DNA of 64,000 nt, taken from assembly GCA_040752215.1 (NCBI GenBank), contig JBFMEX010000007.1, forward strand, positions 1-64,000, given 5' to 3'. The stretch comes from JBFMEX01 sp040752215. GTDB lineage: Bacteria > Pseudomonadota > Alphaproteobacteria > Rhizobiales > Hyphomicrobiaceae. A model generated the notes under the pieces. The model did not search any database. It worked only from the letters and a program-made list of their open reading frames with translations, and had not been told where the DNA came from. The position numbers and the translations under genes are program-made. The number at the start of each line of letters is the position of its first letter. The stretch's first letter is position 1. Shown here piece after piece: positions 40,798-49,873 of the stretch.

Positions 40798-43134
40798 ATG
40801 CGTATCATTCTCGCCAGTCTGGGCTTTGCTGCGCGCGCTCGGCGGCTGTCCGCAGCCGTGGCTCGGATGTGCCTCGGTCGGGGCCAGCTCGCTGCCATGG
40901 TTGCCGCATCGCTGGCCATGCTGATGGTCGGCGGCCCTGCGGCCTCGCTCGAGATTGATTTCACCTCGCGAGCCGTCAAGCGCACCGTGATCGCGCTCTA
41001 TGACGCCAGGAGCGAGGCGGTGCTGCACGAGACGCGGCTGCACCGTTTCGCGGAGATGCCTCTCAACCACCTCGGCTACCGCCTCGCCTACCACGACATC
41101 AATGCGCCGCTGCCCGATCCGGACGGACTCGAGGGCACCGCTGCGGTCGTGACCTGGTTCCTGGAGCCGATGCGGGCCGCCGAGGCCGTTGCCGAATGGC
41201 TGGACCGGGTCACTGCCGCCGGGACGCGGCTGGTGGTGCTCGGCGAGATCGTGCCGGAGGCGCCCGAGGCGGTCCGGCCGGTGATCGCCGGTGTCATGGC
41301 GCGCATCGGCCTCGCCAGCGAGGGGACCTACGTCGAGCGCACGCTCGGGGCTACGGTCGAGCAGCTCGACACGGCCATGCTGGGCTTCGAACGGCCGGTC
41401 GACAAGGTGTTGCCGCCGTTTCCGCTGATCGAGGCCCTGCCCGGGCGCGTCGAGGCGCATCTGGTTATCCGGGTCCCAGGGCGTGGCTCCAGCCGCCGCG
41501 CGGCGGTCGTCGTGACCAGCTCGGGCGGCGGCTATGCGGCGCAGAGCTTCACCACCTTCTACGAGCCGGCTACCGACCGCGTCGTGTGGGTGCTGAACCC
41601 GTTCCAGTTTTTCCGCAAGGCGCTCGGCGACCAAGTGTTCCCCGTTCCCGACGTGACGACGCTGGTCGGTCGCCGCGTGTATTTCAGCCATATCGACGGC
41701 GACGGCTGGAACAACCTGACCGAGGTCGAGGGCTACCGCGGCGCCGGTGCGCTCTCGGTCGAGGTGATCGCCGCCGAGGCGATCGAGCGCTACCCGGACC
41801 TGCCGGTCACCGTCGGATTGATCGGCTGCGACGTGTTGCCGGGCTTCGGCGCCAAACCCGCCGGCCAGCGCGCGGCCCGCCGCCTGTTCGCGCTGCCACA
41901 GGTCGAGGTGGCGAGCCATACCCACACCCATCCCTACAATTGGTCGTTTTTCGAGCGCTACGATCGCCAGGCCGAGCTCGACGCCGTCGAGCGGGTCAAC
42001 CGGCCCGCGCGGCCGTGGCGCGAGCGACTCAAGGCCTCGCTCGCCGCGTTCGCCGGACGGCCCGCTCCCGCCGACGGCTTCGACAGGTACGTCGCGGGCA
42101 GCGACGATCTCCCGCGCACCTATCTGCGCCGGCCTTTCGCGCTCGACGACGAGGTCGCCAGCGCGCTCGCACTGGCCGAGAGCTACGCTCCGGCCGGCAA
42201 GAAGGCCAAGCTCTACCAGTGGAGCGGGGACACGACGCCGTTCGAGGCGGCACTGCGAGCGACGCGCGAGGCAGGCGTCGCCAACATCAATGGCGGCGAC
42301 AGCCGGTTCGATGCCAGCTATCCCTCGGTCGCGTATGTTCCGCCGATCTCGCGCTCCGTCGGCCGCGAGCGCCAGATCTACGCCGGCAACAGCAACGAGA
42401 ACACCTACACCAACGACTGGACCGGGCCCTATCACGGCCTGCTGCAGCTCCAGGCGACGCTCGACAACACCGAGCGCCCGCGCCGCCTGAAGCCGTTCAA
42501 TCTCTACTATCACATGTACTCCGGCGAGAAGCCGGCGGCACTGGCCGCGGTTCGCCATTTCCTCGACCTTGCACGCAACAGCGCCGTGGTGCCGATCACG
42601 ACCTCGCATTACGCGCGCATGGCGAGCGACTTCTTCGGCGTCGAGATGCGCCAGACCGGTCTGCGGGCCTGGGAGATCGAGCGCCGCGGACTGGTGCAGA
42701 CGGTGCGTTTCGACGACGCGGACCATCTCGCACTCGATGCCGCGGCAAGCAGCGGCGTTCTCGGCGCGACGCGCAACGGCTCCGCCCTGTTCGTCTCGCT
42801 CGACGCGGCCGTCGAGCGTCCGCGCGTGGCGTTGATGCCGCGCGGCGCGACGGATGGCGCCACCGGATCGGATCGGTTCCAGCTGGTCGACAGCCGCTGG
42901 CTCGTCGAAGGCGTCGAGCACACGCCTTGCGGTCTCGGTGCCCGCGTCGAGGGCTTCGGTCCCGGCGACATGGTGTGGCGCGTGCCACCCGGCCGCCAAT
43001 TCGGCGTCGAGGTGAGCCGCGACGGCGCGACGATCGAGCGCCTCGCCGTCGCCAGCGACGGCAACGGCCGGCTGCGTTTGCGCCTTGCGCCGGCCGCCGG
43101 TGCCGTCGGCCTCAGGATGACGTGCGATGGCTGA
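40798..43134 (+). CDS. pelA: PelA-like polysaccharide deacetylase (hydrolase domain absent)
   Basis: Periplasmic enzyme expected to de-N-acetylate the Pel-type galactosaminoglycan. A membrane anchor or signal (about residues 30-50) is followed by a flavodoxin-like region. Then comes a CE4-type deacetylase core with HIDGDG (His298, Asp300, Asp302) and SHTHTHP (His374 and His378 spaced HxxxH), and a C-terminal beta-rich part. Pseudomonas PelA (about 948 residues) carries a GH114 hydrolase domain before the deacetylase; in this 778-residue protein that domain is missing, and two GH114 genes lie at the other end of the locus. ATG 40798 has GGGGG upstream. The stop overlaps the next gene. Confidence 0.82.
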   Translation: MRIILASLGFAARARRLSAAVARMCLGRGQLAAMVAASLAMLMVGGPAASLEIDFTSRAVKRTVIALYDARSEAVLHETRLHRFAEMPLNHLGYRLAYHDINAPLPDPDGLEGTAAVVTWFLEPMRAAEAVAEWLDRVTAAGTRLVVLGEIVPEAPEAVRPVIAGVMARIGLASEGTYVERTLGATVEQLDTAMLGFERPVDKVLPPFPLIEALPGRVEAHLVIRVPGRGSSRRAAVVVTSSGGGYAAQSFTTFYEPATDRVVWVLNPFQFFRKALGDQVFPVPDVTTLVGRRVYFSHIDGDGWNNLTEVEGYRGAGALSVEVIAAEAIERYPDLPVTVGLIGCDVLPGFGAKPAGQRAARRLFALPQVEVASHTHTHPYNWSFFERYDRQAELDAVERVNRPARPWRERLKASLAAFAGRPAPADGFDRYVAGSDDLPRTYLRRPFALDDEVASALALAESYAPAGKKAKLYQWSGDTTPFEAALRATREAGVANINGGDSRFDASYPSVAYVPPISRSVGRERQIYAGNSNENTYTNDWTGPYHGLLQLQATLDNTERPRRLKPFNLYYHMYSGEKPAALAAVRHFLDLARNSAVVPITTSHYARMASDFFGVEMRQTGLRAWEIERRGLVQTVRFDDADHLALDAAASSGVLGATRNGSALFVSLDAAVERPRVALMPRGATDGATGSDRFQLVDSRWLVEGVEHTPCGLGARVEGFGPGDMVWRVPPGRQFGVEVSRDGATIERLAVASDGNGRLRLRLAPAAGAVGLRMTCDG

Positions 43135-44617
43135 TGCGACCCGTGCCATGGGTACGACCGCCCATCATCTGGTCATGCATGTGCTGTTCCTGGCCGCGCT
43201 GGTGGCCGGCTGGCTGATGCTCCCCGGTGATGCCGAGCGCATCGCCATGCTCGCGCGCGACGGCCGCAACGGCGAGGCGCTGGCGCTGCTCGAGGCGCGC
43301 TTCGATGCCGGCGACCGCGGCCAGCACACTCTGCACGAGCTGGTCGGCCTCTACGAGGGCTTCGGCGACGTCGCCAAGGCGCGGCGCACCCTCGAGCTAA
43401 TGGTCGCGCAGCGACCGCGCGACCGGGCGCTGGCGCGACGCCTGCTGCAGCTCTACCGGGATACCGGCGACCAGGACGCGCTGACCGCGACACTGCAGGC
43501 CTCGATCGGACAACGCTTCACGGAGGCCGCCTGCAAGGAGCTGATCGGGCTGCTGCGGCGCCAGGGTGCGTTCGCCGCCGAGGCACAGGCGATCCAGGAC
43601 TGCCGGCGGAAGGGCTATCGGCGCAGTGACGATCTGGTGCGGCTGGCCTCGCTGGTTGCCGCCGACGGCGATTTCGCCCAGGCCGCACTACTGCTGCGCG
43701 GACTCGACGACCGCCGGCGCCTGACCGACGACGGCGACCGTCTCAAGCTTCTGGAGGTGCTGCTGGAGGCCGAACAGCCGCGCGAGGTGACGCGACGCGC
43801 GGTACGCTGGCTCAAGGCCGCGAAGCAGGAGCGGCTCGCCCTTGCCATTGTCGAGCTGCTGGCCGGCCACGGCCGGCATGATCTCGCCGTCGATGTCGTC
43901 CGCGAGGCGAGCAAACCCGGCGACGCGCTGTCGTTGTCGATCGCGGAGCTTATGATCGACCAGGGGCAGGCTGAACCGGCGGCCGCCTACCTGAGGGGCT
44001 GGCTGGAGCGTGCCCACGACGTCGAGCCGTCGACCGCCGGCCGCTTCGTGCGCGCCGCCCTCGACGCCGAGGACGCCGCGACAGCCTACCGCGGCGCCGA
44101 GCGCTTCGGCCTCGAGCGCCTCCCGCAGGCCGAGCTGGTGGCGCTGGCTGAGGCGCTCGGCGCGGTCGGGCTCGACGCCTCGTTCGACCGGGTGCGCTCG
44201 GCACTGGCAGTGGAGACGCTCGGCGCTCACCCGCTGCTGGTAGCGGCGGCGACCTTCAACAGCGGCACCACCGGCCGCACCGTGCAGCTGCTCGGCGACG
44301 TCGTTCCCGACCGGCTCGAGAGCTGGCGGCTCGCGCTGTGGGCGCGCCTGATGCGGGAGACGGGACAGGCGGCGCCGGCCGAGGGCGCGCTGGCGCGGCT
44401 CGGTGCCGCCGCGCTGCCCAAGTTCGACCGCGGAACCCGTCGCGAGGTGTCTGCGGTGCACAATCATCGCGCGCGCGGCATCGTCAAGTCGCGGCGCAGG
44501 CTCGCGCGCGGCTCGCGTCACGCGCTGAAGCCGGTCGCCCAGCGGTCGACACGGCCGCGGCCAGCCGTCAGGCCGCTGCCGCAGAAGATCAGCAAGCTCG
44601 AGGACGACGGCAGCTGA
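43127..44617 (+). CDS. pelB: PelB-like TPR protein lacking the outer-membrane barrel
   Basis: A 496-residue protein with one N-terminal membrane helix (about 15-32) and then a solenoid of tetratricopeptide-like repeats (for example ALALLEARFDAG, KARRTLELMVAQRP) to about residue 440. The last 50 residues are basic and Pro-rich. In Pseudomonas, PelB has this same helix-plus-TPR part but continues into a 16-strand beta-barrel that exports Pel; here nothing barrel-like follows. The TPR part is known to bind and stimulate PelA. ATG 43127 overlaps the deacetylase stop by eight bases. The name rests on position and architecture more than on sequence. Confidence 0.7.
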   Translation: MADATRAMGTTAHHLVMHVLFLAALVAGWLMLPGDAERIAMLARDGRNGEALALLEARFDAGDRGQHTLHELVGLYEGFGDVAKARRTLELMVAQRPRDRALARRLLQLYRDTGDQDALTATLQASIGQRFTEAACKELIGLLRRQGAFAAEAQAIQDCRRKGYRRSDDLVRLASLVAADGDFAQAALLLRGLDDRRRLTDDGDRLKLLEVLLEAEQPREVTRRAVRWLKAAKQERLALAIVELLAGHGRHDLAVDVVREASKPGDALSLSIAELMIDQGQAEPAAAYLRGWLERAHDVEPSTAGRFVRAALDAEDAATAYRGAERFGLERLPQAELVALAEALGAVGLDASFDRVRSALAVETLGAHPLLVAAATFNSGTTGRTVQLLGDVVPDRLESWRLALWARLMRETGQAAPAEGALARLGAAALPKFDRGTRREVSAVHNHRARGIVKSRRRLARGSRHALKPVAQRSTRPRPAVRPLPQKISKLEDDGS

Positions 44618-44707
44618 GCCGATCGCGCTCGGCGACGGTGAGCACTGACAGGTCACCGACAATCTGCGACACTTGCAATGGGGCCGACGTCCGCCGATGC
44701 CGGCGGG

Positions 44708-44721
44708 CCCCGATATCGGGG
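44708..44721. promoter_or_regulatory. palindrome overlapping the pelD ribosome-binding site
   Basis: CCCCGATATCGGGG is a perfect 14-base palindrome whose right half supplies part of the GGGGGG ribosome site of pelD (start 44727). In RNA it could fold as a five-pair stem with a four-base loop and hide that site; as DNA it could be a protein-binding site. It sits in the only sizeable gap (109 bases) within the pel genes. Confidence 0.5.
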
Positions 44722-44726
44722 GGAAT

Positions 44727-45851
44727 ATGCGTAGCGTGGCGTCGAGATCGAATGTGAAGGCCTCGGCCGGCAGGCAGGCCCGATCGGGCGTGCTGCCGCC
44801 GCCGAGCGCGCTGATCGAGATCCTGGCGGTGGTCGGCGCGATCGTCGCCGGCGACCGGCTGCTGCCGGACGCCGGCCTGCTCGACATCCAGCCGAGCCTG
44901 CTCTGGCTGCCGGTCTTGCTCGCGAGCCTGCACTACGGCACCGTCGGCGGCATCGTCGCCGCCGGCCTGGCGATCGTCAGCGTGGTCGTGCTCGGCCTGC
45001 CCGGGGCCGAGGTCGGGGAGAACCACTTCGCCTATCTGGTGCGCATCTGGGCCGAGCCGATGCTGTGGATCGCGGCCGCGGTGCTGCTCGGCCATTTTCG
45101 CTTGCGCCAGATCACCGAGCGCCGCGAGCTCGGCGAGGAGCTGGCCGAGCTCGCCCTGCAGCGCGACACGCTGGCCGAGCACGCGGCAGCACTGCGCGGT
45201 CGCTGCCAGACACTGGAGCGCGCGCTGGCGAGCCGCGCCGAGGTGCAGGGTCCCGCCCTCGTCTCCGCGCTGGCCCGCGTGCTCGATGCCGGGGAGACGG
45301 CGCCCGAGGCTTCCTGCCGGTTGATCGCGCTCGCGCTGCCCGGAGCGGCCGCATCCGTCTTTCTCGACGTCGGCGGCGTCGCCCGTCGCGCTGCCGCAGT
45401 CGGCTGGCCGCCGGATGCGCGCTATGCGCCGCGCTTCGGCTCCGGCCATCCGTTGCGCGAGGCGGTGATCGTGGAACAGCGCAGCGTCTCGGTGCTCGAC
45501 GCCGACGGCGAGCGCGCGCTGGCCGGCGAGGGCCTGATGGCGGCGCCGATCATTGCCGGCGCGGGCGGCCCGGCGATCGGGCTCGTCAAGATCGAGCACG
45601 CGCCGGCCGAGGCGATCCAGCCGGCGACGCTCGCCATGCTCGAGGCGGTCGCGTTGGTGCTGCGCGTGGCCTTGGATGCTGAGGTGCACAAGGCCGGCGT
45701 CGAGCCCGTCCGCTCCGTCGACCACGCCGGCCGTGCTCGGCTCGGCAGCGGCCTAGTGGCGCGCCTGTATGGCTCGTCTCCACCGCGCCAGCCGGCCTCG
45801 GGAGACGCTCTGCGGCTGCGCACCGTCAGCGAGGGGCGCGACCGTGGCTGA
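44727..45851 (+). CDS. pelD: PelD-like membrane GAF protein without GGDEF domain
   Basis: A 374-residue inner-membrane protein with four membrane helices (about 28-42, 56-70, 71-91, 103-123), a coiled-coil linker (126-165) and a GAF domain (about 170-325). This is the PelD order, but Pseudomonas PelD (about 455 residues) ends in a degenerate GGDEF domain whose RxxD site binds c-di-GMP. Here only 50 disordered-looking residues follow the GAF. They contain RSVD (329-332), which matches RxxD by chance or as a remnant. ATG 44727 has a strong GGGGGG site. The stop overlaps pelE by eight bases. Confidence 0.8.
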   Translation: MRSVASRSNVKASAGRQARSGVLPPPSALIEILAVVGAIVAGDRLLPDAGLLDIQPSLLWLPVLLASLHYGTVGGIVAAGLAIVSVVVLGLPGAEVGENHFAYLVRIWAEPMLWIAAAVLLGHFRLRQITERRELGEELAELALQRDTLAEHAAALRGRCQTLERALASRAEVQGPALVSALARVLDAGETAPEASCRLIALALPGAAASVFLDVGGVARRAAAVGWPPDARYAPRFGSGHPLREAVIVEQRSVSVLDADGERALAGEGLMAAPIIAGAGGPAIGLVKIEHAPAEAIQPATLAMLEAVALVLRVALDAEVHKAGVEPVRSVDHAGRARLGSGLVARLYGSSPPRQPASGDALRLRTVSEGRDRG

Positions 45852-46851
45852 GTTGGGCCGGATTGCGGTGCGCGACCCGGCGCTCGCTGCGGAAGCGGTC
45901 GCCGGGCGCCGGCCGGCTCTTGCCGCCGAGGCACTGTGTGCTCCCGCGGCATTTCTCGCCGAGGCACTGATCGCCGCCGATACGGTCGCGAGCGGGCGCG
46001 GATGGCTCACGGCCGGCCTTCTTCACCTCACGGTCGTCTGTGCTCTCGCCGCCTGGGTCGTGGCGTTGCGTCGCTCCGGCAGCGACACCACGAACGCGAT
46101 GCTGGCATGTCTCCTGATCGCAGTCGCCGGACCGATCGGCGCCGCGCTGGCGTTGCTGTACTTGCCATTTGCCGCCACTCAGAGCCAGGACAGCGAACTG
46201 CTCGCCGATTGGTACGAGCGCCTCGCACTGTCGAACGAGGTCGGCGCAGCCGAGCGGCTCGCCGACGATATCGTGGCCGGCCGCACCCTCGATACCCAGG
46301 CACCGGAGCCGGTGCCGCTCGGCGCGCTCTTGGCGCACGGCTCCCTGGAAGAGCGGCAGGCGGCACTCGGTCTCATCGCCCGCCATTTCCACTTCGACTA
46401 CGTCCCGACGCTCGCGGCCGCACTCTGCTCCGAGGAGCCGGTGCTCAGGGCGCAGGCGGCAGCCGTCGCGGCGCGCATCCGGGCCGAGATCGGCGCCGAG
46501 ACCGCGCGCCGGATCGCCAGCCTCGATCGGCAAGCGCCAAGTGGCAAATCTGCGCTCGATGCGGCGCGCTGGCTCGAGCGCGCGGCGGCATCGGGCTTCC
46601 TCGATCCGCCGCTCGCCGAGCGCGCCCGACTGGCGAGCCGCGACCTCGCCGGCGAAGCGCTCGCCGGCTGTCTCGCCGAGCTCGAGGGTGACGCGGCACG
46701 GATTGCCGAGGCCGAGCTTCTGCGCCGTGGTCGGTTCGCCGACTTCCGCCTGGTGCGCCGGCTGTCGCGGATCCGCGCCACGCGCGGTACGCGTGTGCGC
46801 CGGGTCGCGCGCCGCATGCCGCGGCGGCACCTGCGTGGGAGGCCGGCATGA
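45844..46851 (+). CDS. pelE: PelE-like inner-membrane protein
   Basis: A 335-residue protein with two membrane helices (about 54-75 and 85-107) and a cytoplasmic helical-repeat domain after them, ending in an Arg-rich tail. This is the PelE arrangement. In the Pel synthase complex PelE bridges PelD, PelF and PelG at the inner membrane. The GTG start at 45844 lies inside the pelD end behind a GAGG site, and the stop overlaps pelF (ATGA). Sequence similarity alone is weak; the call leans on position and topology. Confidence 0.72.
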   Translation: MAELGRIAVRDPALAAEAVAGRRPALAAEALCAPAAFLAEALIAADTVASGRGWLTAGLLHLTVVCALAAWVVALRRSGSDTTNAMLACLLIAVAGPIGAALALLYLPFAATQSQDSELLADWYERLALSNEVGAAERLADDIVAGRTLDTQAPEPVPLGALLAHGSLEERQAALGLIARHFHFDYVPTLAAALCSEEPVLRAQAAAVAARIRAEIGAETARRIASLDRQAPSGKSALDAARWLERAAASGFLDPPLAERARLASRDLAGEALAGCLAELEGDAARIAEAELLRRGRFADFRLVRRLSRIRATRGTRVRRVARRMPRRHLRGRPA

Positions 46852-48389
46852 CCCGGTGGCCGTCGCGAGCGCAAAGCGGGGCGCCGGAGTGCGACGTCTG
46901 CCTCGTCGTCGAAGGCTGCTACCCGTACGTGCCGGGCGGCGTGTCGGCCTGGATCGACTGGCTGATCCGCTCGCAGCCGACGACGACGTTCTCGATCGTA
47001 TCGCTGTGGCCACGGCCGGTGGCGACACCGGCGCGTTACGCGCTACCGGACAACGTGAGCGCGCTCCACCACCTCTACCTGCAGGATTTCGGCCGCCGCC
47101 CAGGTCGCTCGCATCTCGCCAGCGGGTCGGTGAGCCTGCTCGCCGACACGCTCGGCGAGATGGTCACGCAGGGCGGGGCGTCGGCGCTCGCGAGCGTCGC
47201 GCGTCGGCTGGCTGGTCTCGGCCCACGGCGCGACCTCGAGGCGATCTTCAACTCGCCGGCCGCCTGGCAAATGGTCGAGCGCATGTATGCACGCGACATG
47301 CCCTACAGCTCGTTCCTGCACTACTTCTGGGCCTGGCGCGCGCTGCTCGGCGGCCTGTTCGCGACGCTCGAGACGGCGTTGCCGCGGGCCCGCATCTACC
47401 ACACCATCTCGACCGGCTACGCCGGACTGCTCGCCGCCCGGGCCCGGCTCGAGACCGGCCGGCCGATGATCCTGACCGAGCATGGCATCTACACCAACGA
47501 GCGGCGCATCGAGCTGCTGATGGCCGACTGGATCGCCGACAACGTCGACAAGGGCCACGCGCTCGCCGATCCCCGCGCCGATCTGCGCGACCTTTGGGTC
47601 CGAGCGTTCGAAGCCTATGCGCGGACCTGCTACGAGGCTGCGGACGAGGTGGTGACGCTGTTCGAGGAGAACCAGCGCGCCGAGCGCCGCCTCGGTGCCG
47701 ATCCCGCCAAGCTCCGCATCATCGCCAACGGCATCGACGTGGCGCGGTTCGCGGCCCTGCCGCGGGCCTCGCGCCAGCAGCGCCCGACGATCGCTCTCAT
47801 CGGCCGCGTGGTGCCGATTAAGGACGTGAAGACGTTCATTGCCGCTGCCGACCTGTTACGGCGCGAAGTTCCGGACCTGCGCGCGCTGGTGATGGGGGCG
47901 ACCGACGAGGACCCGGTCTATGCCGGCGAGTGCCGCGATCTGGTGCGCGACCTCGGCCTCGACGGCACCGTCGAGCTGACCGGCAACGTCGACATCCGCC
48001 AGCGCCTCGGCGAGGTGCATGTCGCGGTGTTGACGAGCTTGAGCGAATCCCAGCCGCTGGTGCTGCTCGAGGCGGGCGCGGCCGGCGTTCCATTCGTCGC
48101 CACCAACGTCGGGTTGTGCCGCGAGATCGTCTACGGCCGTGCGGATGAGACGCCGCATCTCGGCGCCGGCGGCGTGATCACCGGGCTCGTCGATCCGGTC
48201 GGCGTGGCCGAGGCGATCGGCGGCCTTCTCGGCGACGAGACGCGACGGCAGGCGGCCGGCCGCGCGCTCGAGCAGCGCGTGCGTACCTACTATTCCTCCG
48301 AGCGCGCTGCTTCCGCCTACTCCGACCTCTATGCGCGCTGGGCGGCGGCCGAGCCGGCGCCGCGGCGCTTCCCGGTAGCGGCGGAGTAG
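46848..48389 (+). CDS. pelF: Pel polysaccharide glycosyltransferase (GT4)
   Basis: Cytoplasmic UDP-sugar-dependent glycosyltransferase that polymerises Pel. Recognition is strong: VVEGCYPYVPGGVSAWIDWLI near the N-terminus, ILTEHGIYTNERRIEL, IANGID, and GRVVPIKDVKTFI at the start of the second Rossmann fold. The GT4 EX7E motif is intact (Glu400 and Glu408 in ESQPLVLLE). 513 residues, as in Pseudomonas PelF. The start overlaps pelE by four bases and pelG begins four bases after the stop. Confidence 0.93.
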   Translation: MTRWPSRAQSGAPECDVCLVVEGCYPYVPGGVSAWIDWLIRSQPTTTFSIVSLWPRPVATPARYALPDNVSALHHLYLQDFGRRPGRSHLASGSVSLLADTLGEMVTQGGASALASVARRLAGLGPRRDLEAIFNSPAAWQMVERMYARDMPYSSFLHYFWAWRALLGGLFATLETALPRARIYHTISTGYAGLLAARARLETGRPMILTEHGIYTNERRIELLMADWIADNVDKGHALADPRADLRDLWVRAFEAYARTCYEAADEVVTLFEENQRAERRLGADPAKLRIIANGIDVARFAALPRASRQQRPTIALIGRVVPIKDVKTFIAAADLLRREVPDLRALVMGATDEDPVYAGECRDLVRDLGLDGTVELTGNVDIRQRLGEVHVAVLTSLSESQPLVLLEAGAAGVPFVATNVGLCREIVYGRADETPHLGAGGVITGLVDPVGVAEAIGGLLGDETRRQAAGRALEQRVRTYYSSERAASAYSDLYARWAAAEPAPRRFPVAAE

Positions 48390-48393
48390 GGCG

Positions 48394-49854
48394 ATGGCAG
48401 GCATCGGGTTCGAGCTTCGTCGCCTCGGCCGGCAGGAGAGCCTCTCCTCGCTGGTGGCGGCGTTCGGCCATGCGGCGGTGGTCGCAGCCGGCCCGTGGAT
48501 CATCACCATCCTGAGCCTGGCCGCGATCACGCTCTCCATGGAGCCCGTGATCGGGCGCGATGTGCTTGCGACGTTCCGCGCTATCGTCATCTACGCGTTC
48601 GCGCTCTCGCTGGTGCTGGCGGCGCCGGTGACCATCGTCGCCACCCGCCTGGTTGCCGACGCGCTGTGGCTGCGCCGGCCGGAGGCCGTGCGCCCGCTGC
48701 TGTTCGGCGCCTACGTGCTGGCGATCGCGTCGGTCGCTCCCGGTGTGCTGGGGCTCGTCGTCTATTTCGAGCTCGCGGCGGGGATCGCGCTGGCGCTGGC
48801 GTCGATGTCGCTGGTGGTCGCACTGATCTGGGTCGCGCTCAGTTTCTGCGGCGCAGTGCGCGACTACCTCGGCGTGACGCTGTCGTTCCTGATCGGCCTT
48901 GTCGTCGGCGTCGTCTCGACCATCGGCGCGGCGCTCGCCGGCGGCGACGCGGCGGCGATGGCGCTTGGGTTTACGTGCGGGCTCGGGGTGACGTTCATCG
49001 GCCTCACCTCGCGCGTGCTGGTGACCTTCCCCGCGCCCATGCCGAGCCCGGAGGCCGGCATCCTCGCCATCCTCGGCGGGCTCGGCCGCTATCGTGACCT
49101 CGCGCTCGGCGCGTTGCTCGGCACCGCCGGCGTGTGGGTCGACAAGTGGGTGTTCTGGTTGTCGGACGCCGGTCAGCGGGTGTCCGGCGGCCTGCTCCAC
49201 GCACCGATCTACGACAGCGCGATGTTCATCGCCTCGCTGGTCATCGTGCCCTCTCTCGCCGCTTTCGTGGTCCGGCTCGAGACCGGCTTTTTCGAGCGCT
49301 ACCAGCGATACTACGGCACCATCCGCACCCACGGCACACTCGAGCAGATCGAGGCGGCGCGGGTCCGGCTGGCCGGCTATACGCTCGACAACTTCGTGCT
49401 GATCACCGTCACCCAGGTCGGCATCGCCGCAGTGCTGATCCTGATGGGGCCGCTGATCATCGACGCGCTGAGCCTGCAGTTCAGCCAGATCGCGATCCTG
49501 CGCTTCGGCGCCCTCGCCGCCGTGTTCCACTTCATCCTGATCGTCGCCAGCTCGATGCTGGTGTTCTTCGACCAGCGCCGGCTGTTCCTTCTTCTTTCGG
49601 CCGGGTTTCTCGGGCTCAATGCCGCGCTGACGCTGGTCACCGTTCAGCTCGGCGAGGACTACTACGGCGTCGGCTACTTCCTCGCCACCCTGGTGACGAG
49701 CTTCCTCGCCTACCATCTGGCCGTGCGCACGTTCGAGGACTTGAACTACTTGACCTTCATCGGCAACAACCCCTCGATTCGCGATGCCGCCCTGGACCGC
49801 GATCGCCGCCGGCGTCGCGGCGAACTCGCCGTCAACACGCTCGGGCGCGGGTAA
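48394..49854 (+). CDS. pelG: Pel polysaccharide MATE-like flippase
   Basis: Inner-membrane protein of 486 residues with about twelve helices that carries Pel across the membrane. The diagnostic start MAGIGFELRRLGR, the VWVDKWVFWLSD loop and ETGFFERYQRYYGTI are typical PelG sequences. It is the last gene of the pel strand and ends 19 bases from the convergent GH114 gene. Confidence 0.92.
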   Translation: MAGIGFELRRLGRQESLSSLVAAFGHAAVVAAGPWIITILSLAAITLSMEPVIGRDVLATFRAIVIYAFALSLVLAAPVTIVATRLVADALWLRRPEAVRPLLFGAYVLAIASVAPGVLGLVVYFELAAGIALALASMSLVVALIWVALSFCGAVRDYLGVTLSFLIGLVVGVVSTIGAALAGGDAAAMALGFTCGLGVTFIGLTSRVLVTFPAPMPSPEAGILAILGGLGRYRDLALGALLGTAGVWVDKWVFWLSDAGQRVSGGLLHAPIYDSAMFIASLVIVPSLAAFVVRLETGFFERYQRYYGTIRTHGTLEQIEAARVRLAGYTLDNFVLITVTQVGIAAVLILMGPLIIDALSLQFSQIAILRFGALAAVFHFILIVASSMLVFFDQRRLFLLLSAGFLGLNAALTLVTVQLGEDYYGVGYFLATLVTSFLAYHLAVRTFEDLNYLTFIGNNPSIRDAALDRDRRRRRGELAVNTLGRG

Positions 49855-49873
49855 AGCGAGGCTGTGCCGCGTG

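Noticed and set aside
40459..43149. 896-codon open frame on the minus strand
   Set aside because: Antisense shadow of the PelA-like gene; the plus-strand frame has the deacetylase motifs.
45711..45722. RSVD in the PelD-like tail as a c-di-GMP inhibitory-type site
   Set aside because: The four-residue RxxD pattern has no surrounding GGDEF fold, so it is not evidence of c-di-GMP binding.
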